DNA of 64,000 nt from Brienomyrus brachyistius (GCF_023856365.1 NW_026042417.1:124001-188000), one strand, 5' to 3'. Positions 24,966-39,330 are shown, numbered from the stretch's first letter. Made by a program: numbers and translations. The notes: a model not told the origin generated them from the sequence alone.

Positions 24966-27900
24966 CTTATGAAAGCCAGTAACTTTTATTGAATAGTTTT
25001 ACTGCTTGGTTTCAGATAATTGTCTTTAAAGCCTGCCAAAGGAGACAGTATAGGGAAATGCCCTTAAGAATTGTGAACAAAGTAATTAGTTAACCCCCAT
25101 AAGCTGCACGGCCCAATGTGGGCAGTCACTTGTGTAGATTCGGCATCAGGGAGCAAGATGTGTATGGTGGACGATTATCGACGGATCACATAGACGTAAA
25201 ACCAGCTCACCACAGTTATGTTTACTGTTTTATGGTGTTGGCCGGGATGAGAATCATTACAGGCCAATGCTGTCAAAGGCAATATCCCAGACAATGCTGC
25301 GTTTTGTCCCAAATTCAGTGTTTTTTGAACAAGTTCTCATTCTCAAGCTGGATGGCGAACATTACCAATAACAATTACGCCTGAGGACTCCACTGATTTC
25401 GGTGCCATGAAACATGAGTCACGAAACCACCATAAAACTAATGCCTGAATTTTAAAAAAGGGGATAGACACTGGATTCGGAGAAGGGAAACTGATGGAGA
25501 AGAAAGCATTTTCTCCAGCGATGGAGTAGGCGATGAAATAGCACAAAAAGGCCAGACCACTGCACACGAGCAAGAGCGACTGCAGCCTTCCTGCCCATCA
25601 AAATCTTAAAACACATTTTGCTGGTAAACTTGATACTTCGAATAATAATTCCCCCCAGATATTTGGGGCTTCTTTTTTGTTCTGTGTGTCAGTTCACAGT
25701 AATATTTAATGGAGAAGCTTCTGGCCACAGTTGGCAGGAGACCCAAGAATTCCGTTACCAGTTTCCCTTTGGTGGAAGCTGCTCTCACAGCCGCCTGGCC
25801 CCCGGAGGTCAGCTTGACTCACCCCAGCCATTAACAAGCGTGAGCATGGGGGGGACCATACAGTGCAGTGTCAGGCTGTTCGAGGGCAGCGTTCCATACC
25901 CGGGCTGCTTCTAAATCCCTACCCATCACAATAGTGTCAGCTTTGTCTCTTATTGGCAATTTAATTCTGACACCGAAATAGTGTCCATGAGATTCTCGGG
26001 TGAGTCGTCAGAATATTCTATATGCTTGAATAACTTCAGTGCTCCGTAGGAAGCATTAAGGCTAGCATTTTTTGCTCAGTCGTCATCATAAAGCATTGTT
26101 CGGATGCTGAGATGAAGATCACATCACAGCTGAGGTGTCTTGTTCGATAATCCTAAAGCAAGTCACAGCCGAGTGGCACACTGAGTCTTTAAGATAGTTT
26201 AATGCCTTAATTAGCTGCCACCCTGGTCTTAGTCTGGTTTTAATAATCACGAACCTTAAAATGGCATTCTTATCGCGCTGTTCAGAGATGGCTGCTGCAT
26301 TCCCTGACTTCTCAGAGCTATAAATACAGCCATTGATAAAGGCGTACCGCCTGTGACCTTCAGCGAGCATAAGTGACCTGGGGGGGGGCAAAGTATGGTT
26401 ACAGCATAATGCCGAGTCAATCACTTACCCCCGAACCGGCGAGGCACAGCCAAGTGGGAACAATGAGATTTGATTAAGAGCACAAACACACAGATAGCCT
26501 CCCATCCTTTTGATACTGACCTTGAATAACCTTCCCTGGTTAGTCTATCAGGGTACTGAGTAAGAAGCTGGGAGTCGTCAGTGAGACAGACCTTATCCTT
26601 TCAAGCAGTCCTCTCCTCCGGTCTCAAAGTACAGTTGGGCGTCAGAATGAGTCTCGCCAACCTGAATGCCAACAGCTCAAAGATTAACTTGCCCGTCGGC
26701 GGAGAAAAACGCCTCCCTGTTCTGTCGCTGTCGCCAAATGGTTCCGACCGAAACCAAAGCAGATGCAGACCTTCTGGGGCCATCTTGGAAATATCGTCCT
26801 GCCACCAAAACTGGAAGCAGGAGCCGAAGAACAATGATATATAACTGTTCGCATAAAAAGTGAACACAGCTACAATTATACGCCCCCTGCTGTGTAATGA
26901 ATAGCCTTCTTGTAATTCAGACACTAGTGAGAGCTGATTCCTGTCCCCCAGCACAGCTGATGGCTCCAAAGCGGCCTGTAAAGCACTTTTGTCCATTAGC
27001 AGGATTTGGCATTCCTTCTTTTCCGCTGATAGGGAAGCGTGTCATGTTTTGGGACAGATGCAACTTGGATACTGATCGGGAGGGGGGAGCGAAGTTCTGT
27101 CATGGGCAAGAAGGGAATTCTGGCATGCTCCCAAGCTAACGTCATTGCTTGCTCAAGTCTAACAGTACCATGACATTGTGCTGTGATCGGAAGTGGGAAA
27201 TTGGGAAAATAAACTGTTATTCAGAAAAATGTACAGGGTTTGCAATTCACTCGGTAATAGCTCTATTTTTGCCCAAGATTGCAACATCGCCCCCAAGTGG
27301 CAGAAGTCTTCCATAACACCCAGCTGTGGCAGAAAATCAAATGCAGATTGGGACCTTCACTGCGACATTTACAAGGCATAATCTGCAGATGTGCCTTAGC
27401 TTTTATTTCTCAAAGGACACTGCAAATCTGTGATTCCAAACCCATAATCATCTGTAGCTGTTCCGGTTTCACTGCTCGCAGCAGTTTATTTCCTGTCTCT
27501 GCGTCTTCTGTGTTTAAGGATCACCAAAGGTTTTATTTTCACCCCTTTTGAATTAGATTATCTACTCAGTCAAAATCTTTATGAAGTAAACGATCAAGCA
27601 GATCCAATGATACTAGAGACTCGATCTATTTAAGTATTCTTTTGTGCAAATGTGATTATTTCAAACTAATCCGTAAGATGTGCTTTTTTTCTTATTTCCT
27701 GGAGCAAATCTGTCTCCCACTGGTGGTTTCTTTAAGTCTCCTCTGAAGGCAGCGTTCCCCCACAAACTCTTTCCTTCTACCAAAGCCACCAGCGGGAATA
27801 AAATCCCCTTGTTGAACACATTTCCAGGGAGCTCGCAGTCATGAATGGCAGAGGAGGTGGTGGAGCCAGTGGTGGAAAAATCAACACTAGAGCCAAATGT

Positions 27901-30900
27901 CTGACCGACATCTTGGGCCGCCATGTCAACCCCGAGTTCCGCCCCGCCGCCCGACTGTGTCACAAATGACGGCAGTGATTGTGATTCACAATCCCACAGC
28001 ACTCTGCAGAAGAGACAATGCACGTCTTGTTGCAGCAGCTGGAATGCGTTAGAAAGATACCTTGGTCAGTGATGGCTTCCTACAAACAGCTAAGCTGCTC
28101 GACTGAGGAGGAAATCAAAACACTTTACTTTCCAAACAAATGACATGTGCACTCCTTGTTTTTCTGACTGTACTCTCCATGACAAATGATTCAGCTTCAC
28201 AGAGATTTATGCGAATGCCATTTGTTCTTAAATACTTTTAATAGGCTTCCATTTTTGATTTTATATAGCTTTAAGCAGTTCCACATCAGTGAATCGAATG
28301 AATGAAGTATATTGACATTCAAAACAGAGTTCCGTGTAACTTTTTGCATGGGTCTTGCCTATAAGAAATGAAACAACAGCATGCACAATAAATTCCATGA
28401 CAGTAGGACTCCCTGGCAGATTGTCCTTGACATAGTAGTCCCACATAATTTTTAACTAGAAGAGTCATTTCATGCAGTCAGATAGGAATTCAACCCTGGA
28501 GTCCAAGTACAGTCCATTTCAATGATTTATGAATTCATTTTTCCCAGATAGTTCTAATCTAGACGTTTCCAGTTCTCTAGCAAGTCATGCGAATCCCCTA
28601 TTGCGAATATCTGCTGCAGGCACCTTTTTTCATACGCACGTGCAACAGCATTGTCTGAGGGAGAAGCACATTGTTGACAGAGATCGACGCTGTTATTTAA
28701 GGCCTGCAGGAGATGTTCACATAGCAGCCAGCTGAGATACCCTCAGCTGAGATGGCCGACTTGAACCCAGCTGACATCTAAAACAGAACGATTCAAATTA
28801 CACCCCACCACTGCAGAATTCTTGGTCACAGTTGGCGGGCAACATAAAGATTGTGTCCATCTGGGAGGTATTAAGCATTCATTATGGAATCAGGAATAAT
28901 TTCACAGAAAAGACCCTGACTTACCACAAGATTCTCCTGAAACGGTTTGATGGATACATGTTTCAGAGCATGATGCAAGAGATGCATGAACACAGGAAGC
29001 CCGGCCAGGAGATGGTCTCCTCCAGCATTGTTCTGATAAATAAGCAGTTTTCTCCTGTCATGCAACAGAGCTTTAATGATGGCTGTTGCAAGGGGCCAGA
29101 ACACCTCCAGTGGTTTGCTTTGTAAATGTTAGATTCTGAGCCATCTGAGAAGATTCCCATAGATGCACTTGGAAAATGCACACGGACAAACATACATGCA
29201 GGACTTGTCTCCGCATTGACCGTCTAGGCACTCATTAAATCACCAGCGATTGAGAATCCGACAGAAATGTGATTGTTCTTCATTCATTTATGGGTTCCTT
29301 TCAGAAATTGGAAAATGATAGCGTATATGCAGAATGCATTATGGGAGGCTAATGCTTTCTCTCATGTGTCACAGGTTCTCACGTTAGCCTGTTAGCGATG
29401 CTAGTCCTTCTCTGAGGTCCCAACAGGCCGTGCTATCGTCCGCATTCACCTGTCAAACGGGTTGGGATTCTCTCCCGTGACGCTGGTTATTTCGGCGCCA
29501 GGCCGCCTCTGTTCACCCCACACAGCCCGAGTGTTACCGCGACCCAGACTGGAGCCGCCGTCTTGGAGCCGGCAGCTCGGTCTCCCAGGATTCTGTGGCA
29601 GTGGGCCAGCCTGGGCGGCTAACAGATTCAGCTCAGTGCTTCCAGCTTGCAACAACAGTCGGGGCCAAGGGAGAACATGGGAAAATGATTAATAGCACAG
29701 GAATAATCTGTTTGAGCTATTTCACAATGAATACAATACGAAGAGTCTCTTTGCTTTCAAAGACTCTTTGATTTTCAGTAGATGTGAGTGCTTTGTATCA
29801 TGTGCTGCAGTTCTGTCATCTTTCCATTGCGCCTGCTGCGTACGGGCTGCTAAATGAACAGCTTCCTATAGGCAAGTATTGCTGGAGCTTTGAAAACAGA
29901 AGACGAACATTATATTGGAGTGATAGGTGAGGCGGCCATATTGGTGCTGGTGGAGCTGGAAGCAAATGTCAGCTGGAAAAAGACTGAATCTGTAAATGAG
30001 GACACCGAAACTTCAGTGCTGTCACCTAAAAGTTCCGTAACGAGACTGGCACAGGATGGAAATGCAGTGAAGAATATGTCCGCCCCCCCATCTTAATCAC
30101 TGTGTCCAAGTCTAGGGGTTTTGAAAACTGAAAAGTCACCAACTCCAGCTGGAAAGTGCGCACGACAGGCCTCTGACAGACTCGCACATCTAACTCTGCG
30201 TGAGCAGACAACTTCAGGCTTTCCTTTGTCCGTGGTGTGATTAGAGAAGGAGCTGAAATGGAAGGACGAGACACTCAGGGTGTATTTTATTTGGGGAGGA
30301 AGGAGACAGCCAGCCGCAAGTGACTGGATTCTGTGTTCTTGTTTTTCAGCGGCGGAGCGATCTGCCAGATCGCGCCCCAGATGGCCCGCCACCTCACCAT
30401 TTAGAGAAGTTTCAAGTGAAATATAGATGATGCAAGATTGTCAGATGCTCACTATGAGCTCGTTTTTAAAGGAAAGGCGATGACTCGACACCAGTTCAAG
30501 GGCAAAAATGTGACTGTGTCAGGGGTAAAGGGAATAAAACAATCCGCTGGAAGAGGAGTGATATCCATCTGGGGGGGTTTTCCAGGGGTGCTTGACACAA
30601 GGTTAGACGTTGTTGTGTGGAATGCATCTGCTCACACAAAACAAACAGCATCCAGCTGAGCTGATGACCTTCTTTTCCTTAATAACCCATAATACCCTGT
30701 TGTTGATCTGCCCCGACCATCTTTCCCCATACCGGCATGCCGCTGAGAGTGTTTCAGCTGATCTTCCCTCTCTCGCTCTAAACGCGCCCCTCCTGCATTT
30801 CAGACTGAAGCCTGGAAGCTGGCGGCGTTGAAGCCGAGTCACGTGAAAACCTACCACCCTCTGTTTTCCGCTTCCGCTTTGTCCGGCTGCTCACTGGTGG

Positions 30901-31227
30901 CCCCCCCGTCCACCGCCCCCTCCAGTTGTCTCACCTGTCCCTGCCAATCAAATTCCTGACCTGAATGACCTATATTGCCCCCTGCTGCGGTGTCTCAGAA
31001 TTGCATTTCCCTCACTGGAACGGTCACCTTGACTGTCAGTGATGTACGCCGGTGCTGAGCGCCCAAATAAGCCTGGAAATGGTACCGGGATAAAGCTGTG
31101 TGTGACAGTAAATTTCCTCATCTTGTGTGTTGAAAATAACCCTGACTGACAGGAGAGGGCACTGAGCTGAATGAAGCGGCAATTTCTCCAAGTCATTCTT
31201 TAAAAATAATTTTAGCCATATAGGCCA

Positions 31228-31345
31228 GTGTTTTCCAATCCGGTCCTCGCGGACCCGCAGACAGTCAGCGTTTTTGTGCCGGGAGCCGGGAGAGAGTAAA
31301 AACATGGACCGACTATAGGTCTCCGAGGACTGGATTGGGAAACAC
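31228..31345. mobile_element. 118-bp foldback element (GTGTTTTCCAATCCGG ends)
   Basis: The left terminus GTGTTTTCCAATCCGGTCCT and the right terminus CGAGGACTGGATTGGGAAACAC are inverse to each other over about 22 bp with few mismatches. It has no coding capacity. It is a typical small MITE-like hairpin of fish intergenic DNA. Confidence 0.7.
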
Positions 31346-34300
31346 CTCAAAGCAACATGACTTCATAAACATGTACGGATTTGAAACAATCACATTTGAC
31401 AGCACTGGATTAGAAACAAGAGCCAGTGCTGCTGTCAGAAGATATCTGAACTGTGTGTATCTGTGTCCAGTGCAATTCCAGTACGGCTCCAGGACTGCTT
31501 TAGATGTGGTGCCTTGAAGGTCTTCAACTCTACTGTGACAAAGTGCTTTTTAACATAGTCATGCAGTTAAAAGGTGTCGTGCTATAGACATATTGAGCTG
31601 TTAAATCCTCACTGGCAGATTCTCTTGAAACTGCCAGAGGTCATTCAGAAAATCCCAAACACATGACATGCTCTAAAATACATCCAGCCACTGGCATCTG
31701 CCGATGCGTCAAACTCGTCAATGTTCACCGTGTGATTATAGGAAAGCATAACTTATCTAGAGAGAGGAAGCTTCTCCATCCCATAATATCCACAGTGCGG
31801 TATAAAGAGCCTGTGCTTGGTAATGGAGATCTTTTGAATCAGGTCCAACAGCAGATTCACTTTGTGGGAGAAGCAAAGGCAACGTATTGGTACAAAAGCA
31901 TGTTCCATTTTCCTCACATTTACTGCATGGGGAGGGGGAGGGCATCCACTTACGCCGATGGGGTTTCTACCACTGGACCCCCATGTCAGCTGGAGATGGG
32001 GAGGGATATCAGTCCCCCGCCCCCACCTGAACGAGGAGTTTCCCCCTCCCTCAGTCCCACACAGCAAACACAGCAGTCCGGTACCAGTGAAAGATGTTAA
32101 AAAAGGTTTAAATCCCCTCAAATCAGGCTCCTCATAAATGGACTTGAGGAATAACGTGAATGGAATGTGCCTCTGAGCCGTTATGGCCCCCGTGGGAGCG
32201 GCGCACATGAAGGCCTGCTGGTCGGGGAGGGGGGCTTTACAAATCAGCCTCCAGCCACTCTCTTCCTGTGCCGACCTACTGGAGTCGGCTGTTGTTGTTG
32301 GCGTCCTGCCCCCTCGGAAGAAAATCTCCCTGCCACACGGCCGGAGAAACACAGATGACACGACACCCCTGGAAAAGATGACAGAGTCCCCGCCCCCCTC
32401 CCGCCCCCCCCCTCCCCCAACTCCACAGCCTGCAGCCAAAGGGCCCCGAGAACACCTATGGCTAATTCTGCTTGTCACACACACACACATACACACACTT
32501 CCCACCTTTATGTTTACTGGGGGGGGGGCAGGCTTACTCGTTTTATTACTCTCGGTTTATTACGTAACGCTATGTGATTTGTTTATGTTGTCATTCTTCT
32601 AAATATTTAGTTTGATGGTACAATGGCCGAGCTCACTGCAGGTACTTGAGCCAGCAGCCCTGATGTCTGCTTCTCTCATCCCGCAGCTACCTGCCGCCTG
32701 GCCCAAAGGAAACACCCTCGCAGCCTCATGCATGCACGCAGGGCCTGCGACGTCCAAGGTACATGGACTGATCCACTCCCCCATGCAGCGGGGAATTGAT
32801 TTCAAAGTGATCGACGTGCACATTGTCGTGATTCACGAAAAGGAATTTTGAGCCGGCCAACAATTTTTTTTCTGAAATGGAGAAAAAGTGAAATCCGATC
32901 TGAAGTGGTGGATAATGGCCGTAGAGAAACGCCAGTTGGCAAAACAAACAGCTCTGTTCACTGCACCCTGGTATGATCCAAACATAGAAAAGGAGCCATG
33001 TTAGATTATGCAGTTTCATATTGTGGGTTGCAAAGTCTTTCCAATATTTCAGAAGGGAAAAAAAAAAGCTTGTGAAAGGGAAACTAGAGGTTACGCAAAG
33101 ACTGCTGACCAAAAATGCAGGTCGTGTTCACCCAAGTGGATGTGTGTAATCACCATGGGAGCAGAAGAGTTTGTGATGTTCGGGCTGCAGCCAGACATGC
33201 TTTGGTGGTGCCGTTTTCCTTTCTACAAAAACTGTCGACCTGTCCGACATTTCCTGCATCGGACACATTCCTTACGAAAAACATGCACGGAGCCCACTTG
33301 GGACCTTGATATAATATTATTTGTTCCAGCACAGTGGGGAAGGGAAAGGGGCTGAATCTTACAGACCTGTGCGTGCACTTGGCTGAAGTAGAACCCAGGC
33401 AGAGGTCCGTCCGTGTGTCACTTGGAGGGATCCACAGCAACTGATACCTCAATGTGAAATGTCAGCTCAGGGAATATTTTCCTGCATGAAACTTTGTGAA
33501 ATTTGTGATGCAGGATCACTTTCTGCCATAAGCTGTTCCTACCTGTTGAAGAGACATAATTCTACCCATCATCATTAAAGGAGATGCAGAGAGGCTGAGC
33601 TTGACCTGCTTGGAACGACGAGGCGCCACAAGCTGCTGTATCACTGTGTCTCTGCCGCCTAACTGGGTCAGCTTATGGCCGGCCTGTTGCGGCAAGGAAT
33701 GCTGACCATCTGGCATCGGTGACCGCCTCACTGACCGAGTGTCTGAAGGCGATCGGACTCTGCAGATCGCACCTGCGGTCAGTCTGTTCGGGTTCAGGGC
33801 GGCAGAATCTGATCTGAAAATAATACATTCTTCAGTAAATAATCTTCAGGTTAATAATTCCCCTGTGAGGTGGAGGCTCCGTCCTGCCAAACCTTTTCTG
33901 TTACGAAACAATCGCCCCCTGCCAGTTTCTGCACCCGGGTGTCAAAGCTCGGTCCATTCCTGCAAGCGGGGCGGATGAAAGTTGGGCCGCCATCCCGGCC
34001 CTTGGATTTAACTTCACATCCAATTACAGGAGCCTGCAGTGGCAGGACGTGCTCCCTGCGACGAGCCAAACACTATTTAAAGGCCCTTTTTTTTCATAAT
34101 TAAAGGAAATCGCTGCAGCGCCAAAGGGGCTTTCGGGCGGCCCGTTTAGCGTGCAGTTCTGCTGAGAGCCGCAGCGCCGATGCCAGGGACAGTTAAACGG
34201 ATCTCCTGGACAAAAGAGCCCGCAGGACACGCTGATAACTACCCCGACGCACCCTGAATGCGTTAACGCGGCGTCAGTCGGGGGTAAACAAGACTGAACC

Positions 34301-35299
34301 TGGAACCTTTTGGTGTTCAGTCCACCTCCTGTGGTCGGTAAGCTTGAGTAAGTGTCACAAGAACAGCAGTGGCCTGGCCTGTGTGTTGAACTCCGGGGTT
34401 CATGTCATGTGAAGCTGTGCACGGAGTTGCTGGGCGATGCCTCCGGTCAGGAGCTGATGGGAGACACAGAGAGACCGCATTAATCCAGGCTTCCTGCACT
34501 ACAACTCAGCCCCCCCCGGCGCCCCCCCCGGCGCCCCCCATTCTCTAAATCTTTCCACTGTAAGGCTTAAAGGAGCAACCGCAGTCTTTATTTCTAAAGA
34601 ATGAGGTTTTGTTTGCATTTATTCATTCTTCCCTCTGTCCCTATAGCTCTGCACTCATACATTCTGGCCATTTCAAAGATATACAGCTAGAGATGGATCT
34701 GGGCCAGATTAACATATCGAAGCCACTTATAGGTTGAAGCCGTGAAGAAAAATCTCTTTTTCCCACCAACGGACCCCCTCCTGTCTCGGGGAAGGAGACC
34801 TGGGCGGCACACAGGAGGAAAGATTCCCCAGCGCACTGGTGGACAGCTCCAGCATGGGATTCTGGGAGATCTTACTGCTGGGGGGGCGTCTGGAGCTGCG
34901 TGTTGCCCAGTCTGGGTGGGGGAGGGGGGGTTTGTTACTGACGAGGAAGGCTGAGAAGGAGAATGCTGGAGTGTGAAGGGCTGTGAAGCATAATGTAGAA
35001 GGTGTGTAGCTCTCAAACTTCTCAGCTTCCCAGTCCATCACCATGCTGGTGGGGCCAGTCGCCAGGCAACAGGGCCCGGGGCCACTCGTGGTGTATTGAT
35101 GACTTCATCCCAAAGCGCACAACATACAAACGGTGGTGGTCAGTTCCTGTTATTCCTGGCTTTGTGGTCATGTGGGACAATGTGGCCTCAGTGGAAGATA
35201 ATGTACATAAATAAAGCAAAGACACATGAACCTCCAGGAATACTGAGGGTTTAAATCAAAGTCATCGTTCTCTGCCACTTTTGAAGTTGTATTGCTGTG
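31346..35299. other. Gene-free stretch
   Basis: No exon was recognised. It includes CA-repeats around 32477-32500 and poly-C/G runs near 32395-32415 and 32520-32528. The 250-codon minus frame at 31753-32505 looks compositional. Confidence 0.35.
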
Positions 35300-35475
35300 G
35301 TCCTAATAGGTCACAGGCAGCAGAAACATTAAGGCTACTGAACAGAAGATCACAAGTTCTATTCCCAAGGGGCCCAAAAGGGGAAATTTGTTTGTACACC
35401 TGTACAAGGTACTTACTGCACATTTGTTCTGTAAACGACCGGCTGTAAAATGGGAAAATCACTGCAAAGGTCAGG
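35300..35475 (+). repeat. Degenerate tRNA-derived SINE
   Basis: A B-box-like GATCACAAGTTCTATTCCC (35349-35367) lies downstream of an A-box-like segment. The body shows a CCTGTACAAGGTACTTACTG phrase and a GTAAAATGGG stretch common to fish SINE bodies. It is strongly diverged. Confidence 0.5.
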
Positions 35476-35903
35476 TGAGACAACAAGGTCTTGGTGAGCA
35501 GCTAAGTATTGTGAAGCTCAGGATGGTTGCCATGTAAACAAACAGTATTAAACAATTCCCGTAAGGCATGTGGAAAACACCGTGTAGCTACATCTCCTCC
35601 TCTGAGAGCCTCACCCCTCCCCCCTATTTATTCGATAGAGCCTCTTTGGGGGGCTTTATGCCTGGGTGCCAGATTCCCTCTGCTTGGTCAGCTGTAGTAA
35701 ATAGGTGCCACTGGACCAGTCTCCCCTGATGGCTCTTTGACAGAGACGTCCCACTGCCCGCCGTAGTCGAGTGGAATTCCCCGGAAAGGCGTCTGTCAGG
35801 ACGGGAATGTTCAGCTCGGCCTTGTCAGTGACATCACAAGCTGGTTCCGCTGCGATTGTTGCCCTGCATGTCATGAGTTCAGTACTGGCTGGGGCCATTT
35901 TGT

Positions 35904-36120
35904 GCACTTCTGGGAGTTTTATTTACACAAAAATTTTCTGAGGGCAGAAGGAAAAATGATTGGTTCAGAGACATGGTTCAGAAAGGAGGAGGACCAAGAC
36001 AACCGCCTCCTCTAGCTGCTTGGACCCGCCTCCTCTGCAGTCTGATTGGTTATCTCGCTGAACCAATCATTTCTCTTTCTGCCCTCAAAACATTTTTGCG
36101 ATAGTGAAACTTCCATAAGC
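35904..36120. mobile_element. 217-bp foldback (MITE-like) element, copy 2
   Basis: This is the same family and the same length as the element at 14394-14610. The left arm reads TGGGAGTTTTATTTACAC and the right arm ends GTGAAACTTCCATAAGC. Both halves carry CTGAGGGCAGAA or its inverse and GATTGGTT cores. The central part differs from copy 1 by several substitutions and small indels, so the two insertions are not recent duplicates of each other. Confidence 0.7.
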
Positions 36121-37619
36121 ATTTCTTATCCCCCCAGGGGTGCTGTAGGTGGGCGGCCAGCATTTCAGATGGTCGGCAAACGATGGCAGTGGCTCCCTCT
36201 TGAGCTTGGTGGCCTTCGGTCACTGCCGTTATCAGTTTATGGCTTGGGACTGGAGGCCATAAATGCCCAGAGAGCAGGACTGAATAACAGAGTAACACTT
36301 GGAAGCCGTAGCTTGTAAGTACAGTTCATTGTGAGCCCTGGAACTTCAAGGGCCGCTTTGACAGAGCAGGGCCCAGACCACCAATATCTGTAACCGTTTC
36401 ATCCATGTGCTTGATGCCGCGAATAAGGTTCTGTGGACTGATTAATAAAATATCACACGCAATTCTCTATCAGTTCCACAAAGCCTTATGTATATTAATA
36501 TATAAGTAAAGTTATATATAAAATAAAGTTAAAATATATTTTTGGTGTATGACGCCTTTTGAGTTAGTTCTAATGTAAACGTTTTTGGATTTCCTGAAGT
36601 CTTACGTAGTTCTAGATGCGCCTGTATCCTGGCATGGAACACCATGCTGCAATTAGTTTTGTCTGATTAATGGCTGCTTTTAAGTTCTAAAGGGGGTCAA
36701 CAAAAGAAGATTCATGAATGGAAGCTGATGGGGGTCTATGAATGCGGACCCTCCTCATCCTTAGCATACTTGGACCTGTTGAGGAAGAAGAACAAGCAAA
36801 TAAAATTGAATGACTGAGGTCCTCAGTCTGCTTCCTGTTGGAAGCTGCTATCATGCGACTTGCCACTGGGGGCATCTCGTGATTAATTTTCTGCCCGCAT
36901 CCACTCAGCTCCCACTGCGTGCCTGCCCATCGTTTTAGAGGGAGCCCCACCTCATGATCCGCGTGATGATGTGGGAGCGGTTAGGGTTTCTGGGCCGCTT
37001 TGTGTCACCGTGCCGTTCAGCACCGGACACAGTGACGCAGAGTCAGGCTCCGGATCCGGAGCGAAAACACCCGGAGTCTCGGTCAGGCTGGCAGTCCAAG
37101 TGTCAACAGCAGCACGCAGTGACCGGAGCTCACGTCTCTGTGTGCGGTGAGAGATGGAGGAGTGGAGAGAAACACATGCACATTCCTTTTTGGAGACTGA
37201 CCAGAGCGGGATCAGATTACCTCACACGGGGGGGTGGGGGGGGGGGGGGGGGAGGGACTGTGCCCTTCGGTTCAGAGTCACAGGAAAACCACACTGGTTT
37301 GTTTCATGAACATGGCGCATACTGGACCAGCCCACCTTGCCATTCCACAGCCTGCATGATGTATGTAAAGGACACCCTCACAAAGCTGCTAATCCAGTGA
37401 AGGTGGAGCCTATCCCAGGAAGCACAGCATGCGCCCAGGATGGGACGACACCCATTTTGCACCCTCCAGAATAGACCGTGTACGTATTTCCAAAGCAGAA
37501 TATTAAGTAGCAGCAAAGCAAATAGCCGAACTTGGGACTGTAATTTGTTTCCTTTAATATGCAGCATGCTGTGAAGAAGTGTTTGGAAGCTGCTTTAGGG
37601 AAGCTGACTGGATTTATGA
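36121..37619. other. Gene-free stretch
   Basis: No coding feature was recognised. An AT-rich patch (36480-36545) and a 17-G run (37236-37252) are present. Confidence 0.35.
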
Positions 37620-37760
37620 AGCTGGATTCCTGGTCCAAGTTCCAGCGCCCAAACTGCACTCCTGAGCGAGGTGCTTCAGCAGCTGTAAAAAGGGCGAAAT
37701 CTGGAGTTGTCACTTTGGATAAAGCTGCAGCTAAATATAGGAATAATGCACATAGAAGAG
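37620..37760 (+). repeat. 3' part of a tRNA-derived SINE
   Basis: It carries CCTGAGCGAGGTGCTTCAGC and then GTCACTTTGGATAAAGCTGC followed by CTAAATA, the widespread tail of fish tRNA-SINEs. The tRNA-like head is degenerate. Confidence 0.6.
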
Positions 37761-38684
37761 ATTAAACACCTAATCCCCCCTCATCCCCCCCCCAGTTTGG
37801 CCAGGCTCAGGCACAGAGCCCCCCCCCCCCCCCCCCAGGAGCTGCTCACCTCACACGCAGGAACTCTCCGGAGAAGGAAACAGATTAAACGGCGAATAAA
37901 TAAATAAATCGCCATGCACTCAGACAGCAGTGGCGCCTGCCATGTCTGCCGTGTGAGCGGGAAGTGGAAAGGGGGGGCTTGTGTGTCGCCCCCGTGGGCG
38001 GCGGGACCAGGGGCTGCGCTAACAGCCGCCATGCTACTTTCTCAGCTGCCCTGGGGCTCCAAAGGCGGCCCCTGATTTATGTGCCGTCAGATGCTCTCTT
38101 ACGGGGAGGCCGGCTGGCAGAGGACTGGCCAGTCTGGCTGGGTCTAGGGCAGCAGGGACAGCATTAGGGGGGTGCATTTCACAGAGAGTCATTCCTGATT
38201 GGCCCAGCCCCCCTCCCCCTCATGTTCTTCATCCCTCTCCCAAGCTCTGGGCCCTTTGTAGACAGAAATAAATAATCTGCCCCCTTTTTTTTCAGGTCCA
38301 GTGAAAAGCCCTCTTTCAGGAACCCTCCACAGTTGTTGCTGTTGGCAGTGTGGCGGTGACCACAGGGGCCAGAGGCCAACACAAGGCCAGGATTGCGATG
38401 GCGACACTCCCTTCCCAGTCCTGCGGGCGGCCGCTCGTGCTCGTCGCTCCACGCGGACGGCGTGTCCAGGTGTGGACAACAACAGGCCTGTTATGTCAGC
38501 CCCAAGACCGTTTGAACCTCGTCACGCCGGCACCTAGATTCACGCGCCGCTTTCAGGTTAATGCAGCTGCAGCTTCACGTTTGCATGAAACCCTGAGATT
38601 CATTCAGCTGGCTGTGCTGCTGTGGCACCAATCAGGGTTTTCCCTCAGGGAGCTGCCATGACACGTTCACCATCCATCACAGAT

Positions 38685-38820
38685 GAACTACACCCTCAGT
38701 GACCCCCTTCACTACCCCATCACTTCCTCCCTGAATTACACCCACAGTGACCCCCTCAGCTACCCCATCACTTCCTCCCTGAACTACACCCTCAGTGACC
38801 CCCTCAGTTACCCTGTCATA
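38685..38820. repeat. 48-bp tandem repeat, nearly three copies
   Basis: The unit begins CTACACCCTCAGTGACCCCC and continues through TACCCCATCACTTCCTCCCTGAA. It recurs with minor substitutions from about 38687 until it decays near 38820. Confidence 0.85.
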
Positions 38821-39330
38821 TAGTCCTTCATCTGCACCCACAGTGCGTGACACATCGCATCCCCCAGTTTTGAGCTTCCAGGGATATGTGTACCCATTTT
38901 TTCATCCCACCCACTGTACTTCTAGTCCTAAAATAATGAGTCCCTGTCCTCACTACAGCTAAAAATACTGTATGTGCATGAATCATTTATACATGGGAGT
39001 CATGCAGGACCAGGGCCTGGTGCCTCTGTTGTGCTGTATCAGCTGACCAAGATTCCCCCCCCCCCAGCTTAGCTATCCTACGCCAAACCATCTAAGAAAA
39101 TAACAATCAAAATGAGTGTTTGTCCAAGCATGGCTCTGTCAGGGGTGTCGAGTGCCCTGTTGTGTGTCCTGGTGTGACATGCTCCTGGTGCATGGTCACT
39201 ACTGGGGGATGGAGGTGGGACTTGATGAGAAAAACAGATGTCAGTGGTATGTGCTGGAGATGTCAAATCTCTCTAGGTGAGCAGTTTAGCCCAGATGGAT
39301 TATGTGATGATGAAATGGGATGGGAGGAGA

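Larger units (their letters stand above)
23421..31227. other. Gene desert with degraded repeats
   Basis: No coding exon was recognised in nearly 8 kb. Fragments resembling the reverse of fish SINE tails (CCATCCATC-type) occur near 23647-23760 and 24262-24310. Open frames such as 26601-26996 (minus) and 28832-29125 (plus) match no family I know and lack splice context. Confidence 0.35.

Noticed and set aside
26601..26996. 131-codon minus-strand frame
   Set aside because: No family resemblance, no splice signals, and an overlapping plus frame is equally open.
31753..32505. 250-codon minus-strand frame
   Set aside because: It crosses CA-repeats and C-rich tracts, has low-complexity Gly/Arg and Pro segments, and shows no recognisable motif or splice context.
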